Shown one piece after another: positions 17,837-24,313 of a stretch of 56,139 bases of DNA (positions within the stretch are counted from its first letter, which is position 1; each line of letters starts with the position of its first letter). The DNA is from a virus: IMG/VR virus record IMGVR_UViG_3300029986_000023, positions 1 to 56,139 of that record. One strand, written 5' to 3'. The notes under the pieces were generated by a model that made no database searches, was not told where the DNA came from, and saw nothing but the letters and a program-made list of their open reading frames with translations. The position numbers and the translations under genes are program-made.

Positions 17837-18595
17837 ATGCCAAAAGAAACAGACATCATCAGTCAGGCATATCACGGAGCCTACGAAATACGATTTTCTC
17901 CAGGCGCGCACCGCTATTGGGTTCGCAAGACGGGCGACGAGAAGTGGGAAAGCATTTCAGGCGTCACGACCATTCTGAACAAAGTCATCCCCAAGAACCT
18001 TGTTCAGTGGGCCGCAGATCAGGCCGTGGCTTCGCTTACGCCGCATTTGGGACAGGAGTTGACACAAACCATGCTGGAGGACGCCAGGAACGCTCACCGA
18101 GTCACTAAAGAGGAAGCGGGTGGCATTGGCAAGGCCGTCCACGCTTGGGTGGAACGATTCTGCCTCGGAAAAGGCAAACCCATCCCGCTGCCTGACGACG
18201 AAAAGGAATTGAACGGCGTCACGGGTTTTCTCAACTGGTGGAACAAGACGGGTGCGGAGATCATCGAAAGCGAGCGGTTCGTGTACCAACCAGAAAAGCA
18301 CTACATCGGAACGATGGATGCCTATGTCAAAATCAAAGACAAGTTCTACGTCGCGGATTGGAAAACGGGCAAAAACTTCTACGCCGACCATTTGCTTCAA
18401 GTGGCTGGGTACAGTTCAGCTTTTCGAATGGAAACAGGGAACCAAATCGACGGCATCATCGTCGCGAAGTTCAATAAAGAGGACGGCACGTTCGAAGAAA
18501 AGATCATCGAAAACATTACGCCGCTCGAACAAGCGTTCGACCGCGCGCTGAGGTTCTCGCGTGATTTGGATGATGCCGTAAAATTGGTTAAATGA
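17837..18595 (+). CDS. RecB/Cas4-type PD-(D/E)XK nuclease
   Basis: 252 residues from MPKETDIIS, one base after the Bet stop. The nuclease core is complete: GKAVHAWVE (His102), GTMDAY (Asp161), DWKTG (Asp174, Lys176) and QVAGY (Gln188, Tyr192). This is the arrangement of RecB-family exonucleases, which act as the end-resecting partner of Bet-type annealing proteins. The tight coupling to Bet supports that pairing. The lead-in SGVTTIL is also typical of phage members. Confidence 0.85.
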   Translation: MPKETDIISQAYHGAYEIRFSPGAHRYWVRKTGDEKWESISGVTTILNKVIPKNLVQWAADQAVASLTPHLGQELTQTMLEDARNAHRVTKEEAGGIGKAVHAWVERFCLGKGKPIPLPDDEKELNGVTGFLNWWNKTGAEIIESERFVYQPEKHYIGTMDAYVKIKDKFYVADWKTGKNFYADHLLQVAGYSSAFRMETGNQIDGIIVAKFNKEDGTFEEKIIENITPLEQAFDRALRFSRDLDDAVKLVK

Positions 18596-18596
18596 T

Positions 18597-19355
18597 ATGC
18601 CCAAACAACTTCCTTCCAACCGCGTGAAAGAAATAACAATGGAAAAAGGTTGCACGACTCAAGAAGCCATCCTCGCCTACCTCGACGAACGCGAAACTGA
18701 AGAGAAGCGTGTCGAAGATGCTACGATGAAATACAACATTGAACTGGCTAAGATGCACAAGTTCTACAACTCAAATAAAGCAACCCCTGTTACGCCATCT
18801 AAGGACGAAGGTAACAAGAATATTTGCCTGCCTGAAACCAAATGTAATTTGTGCGGCATGATGGGAAATCCACCGTGGTATCACCAATGTCCTGGTCTGT
18901 TCAACCAATCACACTGGGGGACTGACCATCCCCAACTTGTCGGTCTTGCTAAAGAGATTGAAAAGATGACGGAAGAAGCAAAGCCCTGTCGCCCAAGTAG
19001 AGTAGCGGCACCGTCAGAAGTCAATGAAAAAGCCAGCCTTGTTGAAAAACTCTTTGCCCGAAAGTGTGAGGCAAAATATAGAGATTTGGTGTCTAATTCT
19101 TCAACTATGACTTGTGGAAAATCACTTCCTTGTCCCGACCATCCCCCTCAACCAAAACCACGCTGGAGACCGAGCCTTGGAGAAACAAGTTATTCCATAG
19201 ATTGGGATGGCGAAATTGTGAAAGACGGCGCATGGGAAGATTTGGAATATGAAAACGCGCGTTGGGCTTTTGGCAATTGCTTCCCGTCCCGTGAGAAAGC
19301 AGAGGCTGCCGCGCAAGCTATCAAGGAGCTGCTAATGAAAATACAAGGAGAATAA
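18597..19355 (+). CDS. Modular early protein with zinc motif and GNCFP domain
   Basis: 252 residues. Three parts: an N-terminal helix region, a Cys-rich middle (CNLCGMMG, HQCPGLF), and a C-terminal domain with KPRWRPS and FGNCFPSREKAEAAAQAIKELL. The last domain recurs as an almost free-standing protein in arm B (50571-50807), so these genes swap domains. Start follows TGAT, one base after the nuclease stop. Function unknown. Confidence 0.6.
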   Translation: MPKQLPSNRVKEITMEKGCTTQEAILAYLDERETEEKRVEDATMKYNIELAKMHKFYNSNKATPVTPSKDEGNKNICLPETKCNLCGMMGNPPWYHQCPGLFNQSHWGTDHPQLVGLAKEIEKMTEEAKPCRPSRVAAPSEVNEKASLVEKLFARKCEAKYRDLVSNSSTMTCGKSLPCPDHPPQPKPRWRPSLGETSYSIDWDGEIVKDGAWEDLEYENARWAFGNCFPSREKAEAAAQAIKELLMKIQGE

Positions 19356-19359
19356 TAAT

Positions 19360-19584
19360 ATGGGACACTGGGAAAGAGAAATTGGATACAGATGTTCTGA
19401 TGATTGTAAACAGTCTGGCTGTCCAGGACATACAATGAAAGTGGAAATCTTTACCGTAACCGATTCTTTAAAGGTTACTCCAGATATTAAAGACGGAACC
19501 GATTTCTTTTACTTGGATACGAATCGTTTTGAAACTCTTAAAAAAGTTCTAAAAGAATGGGATTATAGTGGTTTCAATTTCTAA
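19360..19584 (+). CDS. Small conserved phage protein with Cys-His cluster
   Basis: 74 residues. MGHWEREIGYRCSDDCKQSG followed by CPGH gives four potential zinc ligands; the rest is a small beta fold (EIFTVTDSLKVTP). Short proteins with a CSxDCxxSGCPGH cluster are, from memory, common in phages of diverse hosts, but no function is known to me. The ATG is preceded by AATAAT. Confidence 0.6.
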   Translation: MGHWEREIGYRCSDDCKQSGCPGHTMKVEIFTVTDSLKVTPDIKDGTDFFYLDTNRFETLKKVLKEWDYSGFNF

Positions 19585-19622
19585 CCCCTTTGGCCGCCAT
19601 CCTAACGAATCCTGAATATGAC
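19581..19622 (+). repeat. 42-base block shared with 52610-52651
   Basis: A block containing CTTTGGCCGCCATCCTAACG and ending at the first codons (ATGAC) of the downstream gene is identical in both early regions, although the genes on either side differ. It covers the intergenic gap and start codon, so it may carry a shared translation or recombination signal. Confidence 0.85.
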
Positions 19623-19869
19623 TATCGAGACCGCTTGGAACGAAATAGCAATAGGAATGAAGCAAGATGAGCCTCAAGCAAACTTTGATTTGTTCCAATC
19701 CATCCTCCAACGCTTCGCCCTGGAGTTCGTGGAGGCGAGTGTCGGTGTGAAGCAGAAATGTACGCATCAAGACCCACAGTTTTGCAAGGACGTGAAGTGT
19801 CCGAAGATTCAGTGGAACGCTTGTCGTGAGCAAACCTTGGAGGCGGCACGTAAGATACTTGGCTTATGA
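19618..19869 (+). CDS. Modular early protein (FALEFV...EAARKILG family), arm A
   Basis: 83 residues. ILQRFALEFVEAS in the middle and TLEAARKILGL at the end are shared with the arm B protein at 52647-52901, while the segment between differs. The variable part here has several Cys (CTHQDPQFCKDVKC). The gene end overlaps the next start in ATGA. Function unknown; the variable core between constant ends is notable. Confidence 0.6.
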   Translation: MTIETAWNEIAIGMKQDEPQANFDLFQSILQRFALEFVEASVGVKQKCTHQDPQFCKDVKCPKIQWNACREQTLEAARKILGL

Positions 19870-19961
19870 ACTGCCCACAATGCTCCAAATACATTAGCGA
19901 CTGGCGATGGTGGCCGTTCTATGTGGGGTTCGTGCTTGGCCTTTTACTGGGAACGAAATAA
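19866..19961 (+). CDS. Tiny membrane protein with CxxC
   Basis: 31 residues: CPQC near the start, then a hydrophobic segment (WWPFYVGFVLGLLLG). Overlaps the previous gene by four bases. Arm B has a 29-residue membrane peptide in exactly the same place (52898-52987), which supports both being real. Confidence 0.5.
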   Translation: MNCPQCSKYISDWRWWPFYVGFVLGLLLGTK

Positions 19962-19963
19962 AT

Positions 19964-20173
19964 ATGAGCCAAATCATTCATGGAGATTGCTTGGACTTTA
20001 TTCCAACTCTCTGTGATGAGATTGATAGGCTCAACGCCCTCCTCTCCCAATATCGTGCCTTCAAAGAGGCGGTGGAGAAAGGTTTTATGAATCAGAAGGA
20101 AGGCAACGAATCGTTTGAAGACTTCAAGAAGCGTCGCGACGCCGCCCTGCTCTTAGCCCCTAAAGACGAATAG
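19964..20173 (+). CDS. Small early protein with RRDAALLLAPKDE tail
   Basis: 69 residues from MSQIIHGDCLDF, preceded by AAAT. A helical middle (EIDRLNALLSQYRAFKEAVEKG) and the C-terminal tail DAALLLAPKDE. The same tail closes the much longer arm B protein at 52989-53684 (DAALALAPKNE), and a version lies in the next gene. It seems to be a mobile 3-prime cassette. No known function. Confidence 0.55.
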   Translation: MSQIIHGDCLDFIPTLCDEIDRLNALLSQYRAFKEAVEKGFMNQKEGNESFEDFKKRRDAALLLAPKDE

Positions 20174-20175
20174 GT

Positions 20176-20355
20176 ATGCTCAAATTCATTGACGAGCTTG
20201 CTGACGTATCCGATGCTGATATTGAGGTGATTGAGAAAATGTTACTACGGACGAAGATTGAAAACCACATGGTTTGGATTCATGGAGTGACAAAGAAATC
20301 TCCCCTCGCTCTTAGTCCTAAAGACGAAATGGTATGCACAAACCAAAAACCGTAA
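20176..20355 (+). CDS. Small early protein, extended past a lost stop
   Basis: 59 residues. It reaches LALSPKDE, where related genes stop (GACGAATAG), but here the sequence reads GACGAAATGG, so translation runs on for eight codons into the next gene. This looks like a recent loss of the stop codon. Overlaps the following gene by 22 bases. Function unknown. Confidence 0.5.
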   Translation: MLKFIDELADVSDADIEVIEKMLLRTKIENHMVWIHGVTKKSPLALSPKDEMVCTNQKP

Positions 20356-20474
20356 CGTATTACTGCTACTGCCAAGAGTGCATGGACGAATGCCGCTTCA
20401 CCTTGCAGGGTGCTGAACAAACGCCGCCAGCTCGACCTACCAAATCCGCCAGCCCGACCGTACAAGGTCGCTAA
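20334..20474 (+). CDS. Cysteine-rich mini-protein
   Basis: 46 residues starting MHKPKTVTYYCYCQECMDEC, with four Cys within 11 residues, then a Pro/Ala/Ser tail (TPPARPTKSASPTVQG). The start has GGT before ATG. A 59-base piece of this gene survives as a relic in arm B (51341-51399). Probably binds zinc. Confidence 0.5.
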   Translation: MHKPKTVTYYCYCQECMDECRFTLQGAEQTPPARPTKSASPTVQGR

Positions 20475-20485
20475 CCATCCCTGGT

Positions 20486-20833
20486 ATGAACACCTACTGC
20501 CAAAAGCACGCTAAACAGAAAATCTATCTCACCTGTTTGTGTGCTGTTGAGCATGGGTGTCCAGTTTGTAAACATGAAATACCTGATATGCCACCTATTA
20601 ACGAATTGATCGAGAAGTTGAAGGGATTGGAAACGAGGGCTACGAAAGGGCCGTGGAATGGATTTGGAGACATCCTTGAGTTCGTGATGGCCCTCCGCAA
20701 CGCCTTTCACCAGCTAGTAAGTGAGATTGAACGGTTGCAGGCGATGTGTTTCAAACAGGCGGTTGTTCTTGGCGAAATGCAAACCCAACTAAAGCAAGCC
20801 GAAGCTCTAAGATGTCCACATACGATTGGATGA
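20486..20833 (+). CDS. Modular early protein: HAK-CLC, ATKGPW and ERLQAMC modules
   Basis: 115 residues. Three modules: an N-terminal Cys/His part (CQKHAKQKIYLTCLC), a helix with LKGLETRATKGPWNG, and a C-terminal coil (LVSEIERLQAMCFKQAVVLG). Module 1 recurs in arm B at 54246-54647, module 2 at 52989 and 53687, and module 3 at 53687-53998 with 146 identical bases. The protein is an assembly of exchangeable parts; roles unknown. Confidence 0.6.
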   Translation: MNTYCQKHAKQKIYLTCLCAVEHGCPVCKHEIPDMPPINELIEKLKGLETRATKGPWNGFGDILEFVMALRNAFHQLVSEIERLQAMCFKQAVVLGEMQTQLKQAEALRCPHTIG

Positions 20834-20834
20834 T

Positions 20835-20894
20835 ATGCCTTGCAACCATGATGAAGCTGAACGTGATCGAGCATTGAAACTTAGACCTCTATGA
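20835..20894 (+). pseudogene. Truncated copy of zinc-ribbon gene 54000-54230
   Basis: Reads MPCNHDEAERDRALKLRPL then stop. The first seven codons equal those of the 76-residue arm B zinc-ribbon protein, within the 146-base identical block that ends here. After that point sequence and frame are unrelated. The stop overlaps the next start (CTATGA). Could be a functional 19-residue peptide, but more likely a breakpoint relic. Confidence 0.5.
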
Positions 20895-21145
20895 AATCAA
20901 TCATTATCTCACTCATTACTTGGATATTGTTTTTACTTGCTGCCCGTCGTTCTTATGTGATCTGGTTATATCTAGGCAATTTGTTGGATGAAATAAGCTA
21001 CTACGCCAATAAAGACATTAACAGTAATAAAGACTGGCGATGGCGTTATAAAGAATTTAACAAAGTATCTCAAGTTCAAATGCTTATCAAATTTTGGAAA
21101 CCGTTAAAATCGTTTTGGAAAGACCATTCCTTCCATACAGACTAA
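20891..21145 (+). CDS. Small membrane-anchored protein
   Basis: 84 residues. One N-terminal hydrophobic segment (IIISLITWILFLLAA) preceded by MKS, then a basic, aromatic soluble part (DWRWRYKEFNK, FWKPLKSFWKD). Overlaps the relic upstream by four bases. No counterpart in arm B at this place. Function unknown. Confidence 0.5.
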   Translation: MKSIIISLITWILFLLAARRSYVIWLYLGNLLDEISYYANKDINSNKDWRWRYKEFNKVSQVQMLIKFWKPLKSFWKDHSFHTD

Positions 21146-21190
21146 TATGCTCTGTCTCACCTACTAATCTAATAAAATATCAATAAACAT

Positions 21191-21553
21191 ATGAACTCAA
21201 TCATTATCGACGGAGTAACCTACGTCCCAGAAGGAACAATTAAAGGCCAAACAGCTGTGAACACTGACGGTTTGAAATACTGCATTGTTCGTACTTACAG
21301 TGCTGGTGTATTCGCTGGTTATCTCAAAAGTCTCGTGGGAAAAGAAGGTATCGTTTTGAATGCTCGACGTTTGTGGTACTGGGCAGGAGCCGCTTCACTC
21401 TCTCAACTTGCTATGGAAGGTGTGAGTAAACCAAAAGAATGTAAGTTTCCTTGCGAAGTTAACGAGGTGCAATTATCAGAAGTAATTGAAGTAATCCCAT
21501 GTACCGAAGAAGCTCAAAAGTCCATCGCTAAGGTGGCGAACTGGAGTGAGTAA
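21191..21553 (+). CDS. DUF6948-like conserved phage protein
   Basis: 120 residues. The block YCIVRTYSAGVFAGYLKSLV, then LNARRLWYWAGAASLSQLA, then CKFPC and VIEVIPCTEEA, matches a family of unknown function seen in many phages and prophages (from memory, DUF6948). It is followed one base after its stop by the Gly-X repeat gene. Such pairs occur, to my recollection, in other phages, so the two may act together. Preceded by an A/T-rich leader with no Shine-Dalgarno sequence. Role unknown. Confidence 0.75.
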   Translation: MNSIIIDGVTYVPEGTIKGQTAVNTDGLKYCIVRTYSAGVFAGYLKSLVGKEGIVLNARRLWYWAGAASLSQLAMEGVSKPKECKFPCEVNEVQLSEVIEVIPCTEEAQKSIAKVANWSE

Positions 21554-21554
21554 T

Positions 21555-21821
21555 ATGACCACTACAATCGCGTCAGGCAACGGCTACGGCGACGGCTACG
21601 GAAACGGCAACGGCTACGGCTACGGAAACGGCAACGGCTACGGAAACGGCAACGGCTACGGAAACGGCGACGGCGACGGCTACGGCGACGGCTACGGAAA
21701 CGGCTACGGCGACGGCAACGGCTACGGCTACGGAAACGGCAACGGCTACGGAAACGGCAACGGCGACGGCAACGGCAACGGCTACGGAAACGGAAACGGC
21801 AACGGCAACGGCAACGGCTAG
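21555..21821 (+). CDS. Gly-(Asn/Tyr/Asp) repeat protein
   Basis: 88 residues from MTTTIASGNG. From residue 8 on, every second residue is Gly and the other is Asn, Tyr or Asp. At DNA level the unit is six bases, GGC or GGA followed by AAC, TAC or GAC; the non-Gly codon changes only at its first base, and GGA occurs only before AAC. No fold or motif besides the repeat. It may form a flexible or phase-separating chain, or a polar zipper. The perfect reading frame through about 40 units argues for selection. It lies directly after the DUF6948-like gene. Confidence 0.7.
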   Translation: MTTTIASGNGYGDGYGNGNGYGYGNGNGYGNGNGYGNGDGDGYGDGYGNGYGDGNGYGYGNGNGYGNGNGDGNGNGYGNGNGNGNGNG

Positions 21822-21827
21822 GCTTGT

Positions 21828-21866
21828 ATGTCTTTTTGTCTCACCTGTGGCTCTACAACACTATGA
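21828..21866 (+). CDS. Possible 12-residue CxxC peptide
   Basis: MSFCLTCGSTTL then stop; the stop overlaps the ATG of the next gene (CTATGA), so it could couple translation of that gene. Preceded by TTGT. Present identically in the second copy. Too short to be sure. Confidence 0.25.
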   Translation: MSFCLTCGSTTL

Positions 21867-22099
21867 AAAAGGCATTAGTTGAACTACGAATTCAAATGGT
21901 TATAGATGCGCCGGATTATTCAAATGATCCTGATGAAGAAAACTTAAGTGAATTCTATTTTGAACAACACAAGTGCGTAGAGGATTTGATAGATGAATTG
22001 AAGAAGACGCAAAAGGAAGGAGTCTGTAGGTGTAACGATGCCTCTATCCATTTTCTGGGTTTTGAAGGCGGAGAAAACAAACTGGAACAACCTGAATAA
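21863..22099 (+). CDS. Small acidic early protein
   Basis: 78 residues from MKKALVELRIQM; a TTG start further upstream is less likely. Acidic middle (PDYSNDPDEENLSEFYFEQ), helical CVEDLIDELKKTQKEG, then CRC. Last gene before the 400-base gap; no known family. Identical in the second copy. Confidence 0.55.
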   Translation: MKKALVELRIQMVIDAPDYSNDPDEENLSEFYFEQHKCVEDLIDELKKTQKEGVCRCNDASIHFLGFEGGENKLEQPE

Positions 22100-22500
22100 A
22101 GTAGTATAATGGATTAGCCAATGGTAGCGCGAGCTGGCGAGGTTCCGTCTTCGTCGGTTCCGTCGAGTACATAGTTTACGCGTTGAATGGTTCGATTCCG
22201 CCCTGGTGGGCAACGGGTTCGGCTGTGTACTCAACAGAACGAAAGCTCAAAAACTTGTTCATTTGATTGAGTTCATGAGGCGGCCGAGGAGTCGCTAAAA
22301 GGTGCATAATGAGACACTGGGGAGGCTCAACCAAGGCCGCAAGGCTGTATTACCAAGTGTGTCTGCCCGTCAAAGCGGGCCGTGAACTCTATTGAATGAA
22401 TATGGCTTAGTAATACGCAAGCCTGCGAGTATAAAGATCGTAGAGGATAAGATTCACGACATAATCGCTAAGCCCCACTGGGCCGAATCATTTGAGTGAT
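22100..22500 (+). other. Gene-free 400-base stretch, possible structured RNA (copy 1)
   Basis: Begins with a perfect TATAAT at 22105-22110; the -35 region (CTGGAA) is weak. Downstream, GAGTACATAG (22165-22174) pairs with CTGTGTACTC (22223-22232) over ten bases, enclosing tRNA-like pieces (GGTTCGATTCC). Upstream is AATGGTAGCGCGAG, similar to a tRNA D arm, but no acceptor stem can be formed, so I do not call a tRNA. A GCCCG-loop-CGGGC hairpin lies near 22370. It ends at the NinB-like gene. Could be a noncoding RNA or an origin-like region. Confidence 0.4.
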
Positions 22501-22854
22501 ATGGAAGAGAAACCAAAAATAGATAACAAGAGAACGCTATCACAGAATCGAGCTTTGCATTTATACTTTACTCTCGTTGCCACGTCTTTGAATGCCGCTG
22601 GAATAGAAATCAAGGCGTCACTCCCCGACATGGAGATTCCATGGTCGCCAGAGACGGTCAAAATTCTTCTATGGAAGACGGTTCAAAGAATACTGGTTCA
22701 AAAGGAACACACGGCGGACTTGTCCACAAAGGAAATTGATTTGGTGTATGACGTGGTGAATCGTCATCTGGCATCGCTCGGCATCCATGAGGCATTTCCA
22801 AGCATTGAGACTTTGATGCTGATAAACCCCAGCAAAAGTGATACAATATCCTAA
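22501..22854 (+). CDS. NinB-like conserved phage protein
   Basis: 117 residues from MEEKPKIDNKR, preceded by GAGTGAT. The block TLSQNRALHLYFTLVATSLN, then IPWSPETVKILLWKTVQ and DLSTKEIDLVYDVVNRHLA, is a pattern I know from many phage early regions, often beside NinG-type genes; some are labelled NinB- or recombination-related. Overlaps the NinG-type gene in TAATGA. The function is taken from neighbourhood, so only moderately sure. Confidence 0.65.
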   Translation: MEEKPKIDNKRTLSQNRALHLYFTLVATSLNAAGIEIKASLPDMEIPWSPETVKILLWKTVQRILVQKEHTADLSTKEIDLVYDVVNRHLASLGIHEAFPSIETLMLINPSKSDTIS

Positions 22855-23264
22855 TGAACTACTTCAAAGTAAAATCCAAAAAGAAACCATCAATAAGTCG
22901 TTTGAAAAAACAACTTGAGATTCTAGTAAAACAATTCGTGAAAATAAGGGACAAAAACATTTGTCAGCGGTGCGGCAAGTACGTTACAGGATCAGATTGT
23001 CACGGGTCACACGTCATCCCTGTATCTGCTGGGAATCAATTCCGTTTCGATCCTTTGAACATCAAGACACTTTGTTATCACTGCCACATAAATTGGTGGC
23101 ACAAGAATCCTATTGAAGCTGGTGACTGGTTCCAAGCCAAATTTCCTGAACGTTATGATTACCTATTTGGTAAACCAAGAATGTCAGTAAAATACACGGT
23201 TCAATGGTATCAAGACATGATAGAGAAATATAAAGCACTTTTGAAAACTTTGTCGAAGGAGTAA
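22854..23264 (+). CDS. NinG/Rap-type HNH recombination protein
   Basis: 136 residues. Basic N-terminus (KKKPSISRLKKQLE), VKIRDKNICQRCGK, SDCHGSHVIPVSAGN, then LCYHCHINWWH: the paired CxxC motifs and central His of NinG, a protein linked to Holliday-junction or branched-DNA processing in lambda-like phages. The full HNH-like zinc core is present. Last gene of the rightward early operon before a 475-base gap. Confidence 0.75.
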   Translation: MNYFKVKSKKKPSISRLKKQLEILVKQFVKIRDKNICQRCGKYVTGSDCHGSHVIPVSAGNQFRFDPLNIKTLCYHCHINWWHKNPIEAGDWFQAKFPERYDYLFGKPRMSVKYTVQWYQDMIEKYKALLKTLSKE

Positions 23265-23739
23265 AATATAAACACAGCGCGACATTCCCACATTCGTTTG
23301 TGGGTAGGCACTGATTGGCTATCTATTTCATCACTGTCAGGTGGTGTGCATAGGGTCGTAGCTGAACAGGAACCCGCTCAAATCTTCATAAACATGAATT
23401 GGTGAGGTTTTGAAACTTCCTCGCCCGTTCGTGCGCTTGACCAAATGTAAAGAAAACGGATAGCAAATTGGCCTCAAATGCCAGCTCCGTTTAAGACGTT
23501 GGTTAGGCACACGAGCGTTCGTGCGCTCTGTTCTTTGAAGAACCTTTATCGGAGCGCATCGACCCCAACTCTTCCACGTTGGGCGTTCCGTTTAACTGTC
23601 CGAAATTATCGGACGTTTGAACGGAGCGATTAACGCTCCTCAGAGACGGAATTGGTGAGACGTAAAATCTCGCCCGTTTCGTCCTCATTCGAGCTTGGGT
23701 GTCTTGGGCTAGAGTGAGAACGGAACGAAAGGAGATAAC
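23265..23739 (+). other. 475-base gene-free structured region in the common arc
   Basis: No plausible gene. Several hairpins: CCCACA/TGTGGG (23287-23304); CCGTTTAAC...GAACGG enclosing GTCCGA/TCGGAC (23588-23624); GGAGCG/CGCTCC (23623-23639). A repeated element, AATTGGTGAG-loop-CTCGCCCGTT, occurs at 23397-23429 and 23650-23678 with different loops. It separates the early genes from a single zinc-ribbon gene with a strong ribosome-binding site. Candidates are a noncoding RNA, an origin or a packaging site. Confidence 0.5.
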
Positions 23740-23901
23740 ATGGAAACTGAAGATCCCGTGATCAAGTGGATGAGAAGCACTGTGATGGTTTGTCACAACT
23801 GCCGTCGAAGTACACGCCACGATGTGGGTGTGAAATACGTTGACGGAAAGGAGATAGACATTCGCAACTGTCTGCACTGCAAGACGCTTACGGAAAGCTA
23901 A
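23740..23901 (+). CDS. Zinc-ribbon mini-protein with a true Shine-Dalgarno site
   Basis: 53 residues. CHNC (about residue 18) and CLHC (about residue 45) form a ribbon, with TRHDVGVKYVDGKEIDIRN between. It is preceded by AAGGAGATAAC, the only clear Shine-Dalgarno sequence I find in the window. It lies alone after the structured region and is followed at once by a terminator. Its unusual ribosome-binding site suggests different control or origin. Confidence 0.65.
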   Translation: METEDPVIKWMRSTVMVCHNCRRSTRHDVGVKYVDGKEIDIRNCLHCKTLTES

Positions 23902-23917
23902 CAAGCCTTCCGTTTTT
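23890..23917 (+). terminator. Rightward terminator of the early region
   Basis: ACGGAA, 12-base loop, TTCCGT, then T5. It overlaps the last codons of the zinc-ribbon gene and ends rightward transcription facing the leftward late operon. Confidence 0.7.
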
Positions 23918-23921
23918 CATC

Positions 23922-23942
23922 AAAAAACACCCGTAATGGGTG
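23922..23942 (-). terminator. Leftward terminator of the late operon
   Basis: Minus strand: CACCC, five-base loop, GGGTG, then T6. It starts two bases after the last leftward gene's stop, in convergent arrangement with the terminator at 23890-23917. Confidence 0.75.
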
Positions 23943-23943
23943 C

Positions 23944-24312
23944 TTATTTGTATTCCTCAATAAGTTGATCGTAAGTTTCCCAAGGTATCCCAAGTTTGTT
24001 AGCGATTAAATGCTCCACAACCGTGGCAAAGTCATGGAATGGCGCGTATGGAGCATCAGGGTCGTTGCCCGCTTCTCCAGGCTTACCAGAGGCCAGAAAT
24101 GAGGCATCGAAGGCCGTCACTTGTTCATCCGTCACCCCATTCTTCATGCAAAGGTAAAACTCTACCAATTCATGTACCAAGAGTACAAAGTTCATGTCGG
24201 CATCGCCCAAGTCCACGCCTTTGATGTAACCGCCGTAAGCAGTAGGAATCCAATCGCCTACATCTTCATTCCTGATATCTTTTTTATCCACCGTTTCAAG
24301 AATGAAGCGCAT
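23944..24312 (-). CDS. Conserved phage protein with HELxE motif
   Basis: 122 residues from MRFILETVDKKD; start preceded by TGAT, whose TGA is the stop of the upstream gene. LLVHELVEFYLCMKNGVTDE carries a zinc-protease-like HELVE, and GNDPDAPYAPFHDFATVVEH follows with more His residues. Similar small proteins occur in tail regions of other phages (from memory). It might be a metal-binding or peptidase-like protein; the HExxH His is replaced by a Glu-containing variant, so activity is uncertain. Confidence 0.6.
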   Translation of the reverse strand: MRFILETVDKKDIRNEDVGDWIPTAYGGYIKGVDLGDADMNFVLLVHELVEFYLCMKNGVTDEQVTAFDASFLASGKPGEAGNDPDAPYAPFHDFATVVEHLIANKLGIPWETYDQLIEEYK

Positions 24313-24313
24313 A

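Larger units (their letters stand above)
21153..22636. repeat. Right-end repeat R2, copy 1
   Basis: 1484 bases matching 54656-56139 with a constant offset of 33503 and, as far as I can read, one substitution (position 21196, which changes Asn2 to Lys2 in the first gene). It carries the DUF6948-like gene, the Gly-X repeat gene, a small gene, the gene-free stretch and the start of the NinB-like gene. The second copy runs off the end of the window. Confidence 0.92.

Noticed and set aside
21555-21821. Diversity-generating retroelement target, because the variable codons AAC, TAC and GAC differ only at an adenine-type position
   Set aside because: No reverse transcriptase or template repeat is present and the two copies are the same; the pattern is a simple tandem repeat.
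21555-21821. CRISPR array, from regular repeats
   Set aside because: The repeat unit is six bases without spacers and is an open reading frame.
22113-22220. A tRNA gene (D-arm-like AATGGTAGCGCGAG and T-arm-like GGTTCGATTCC)
   Set aside because: No acceptor stem and only three pairs in the T stem; kept as a possible structured RNA.
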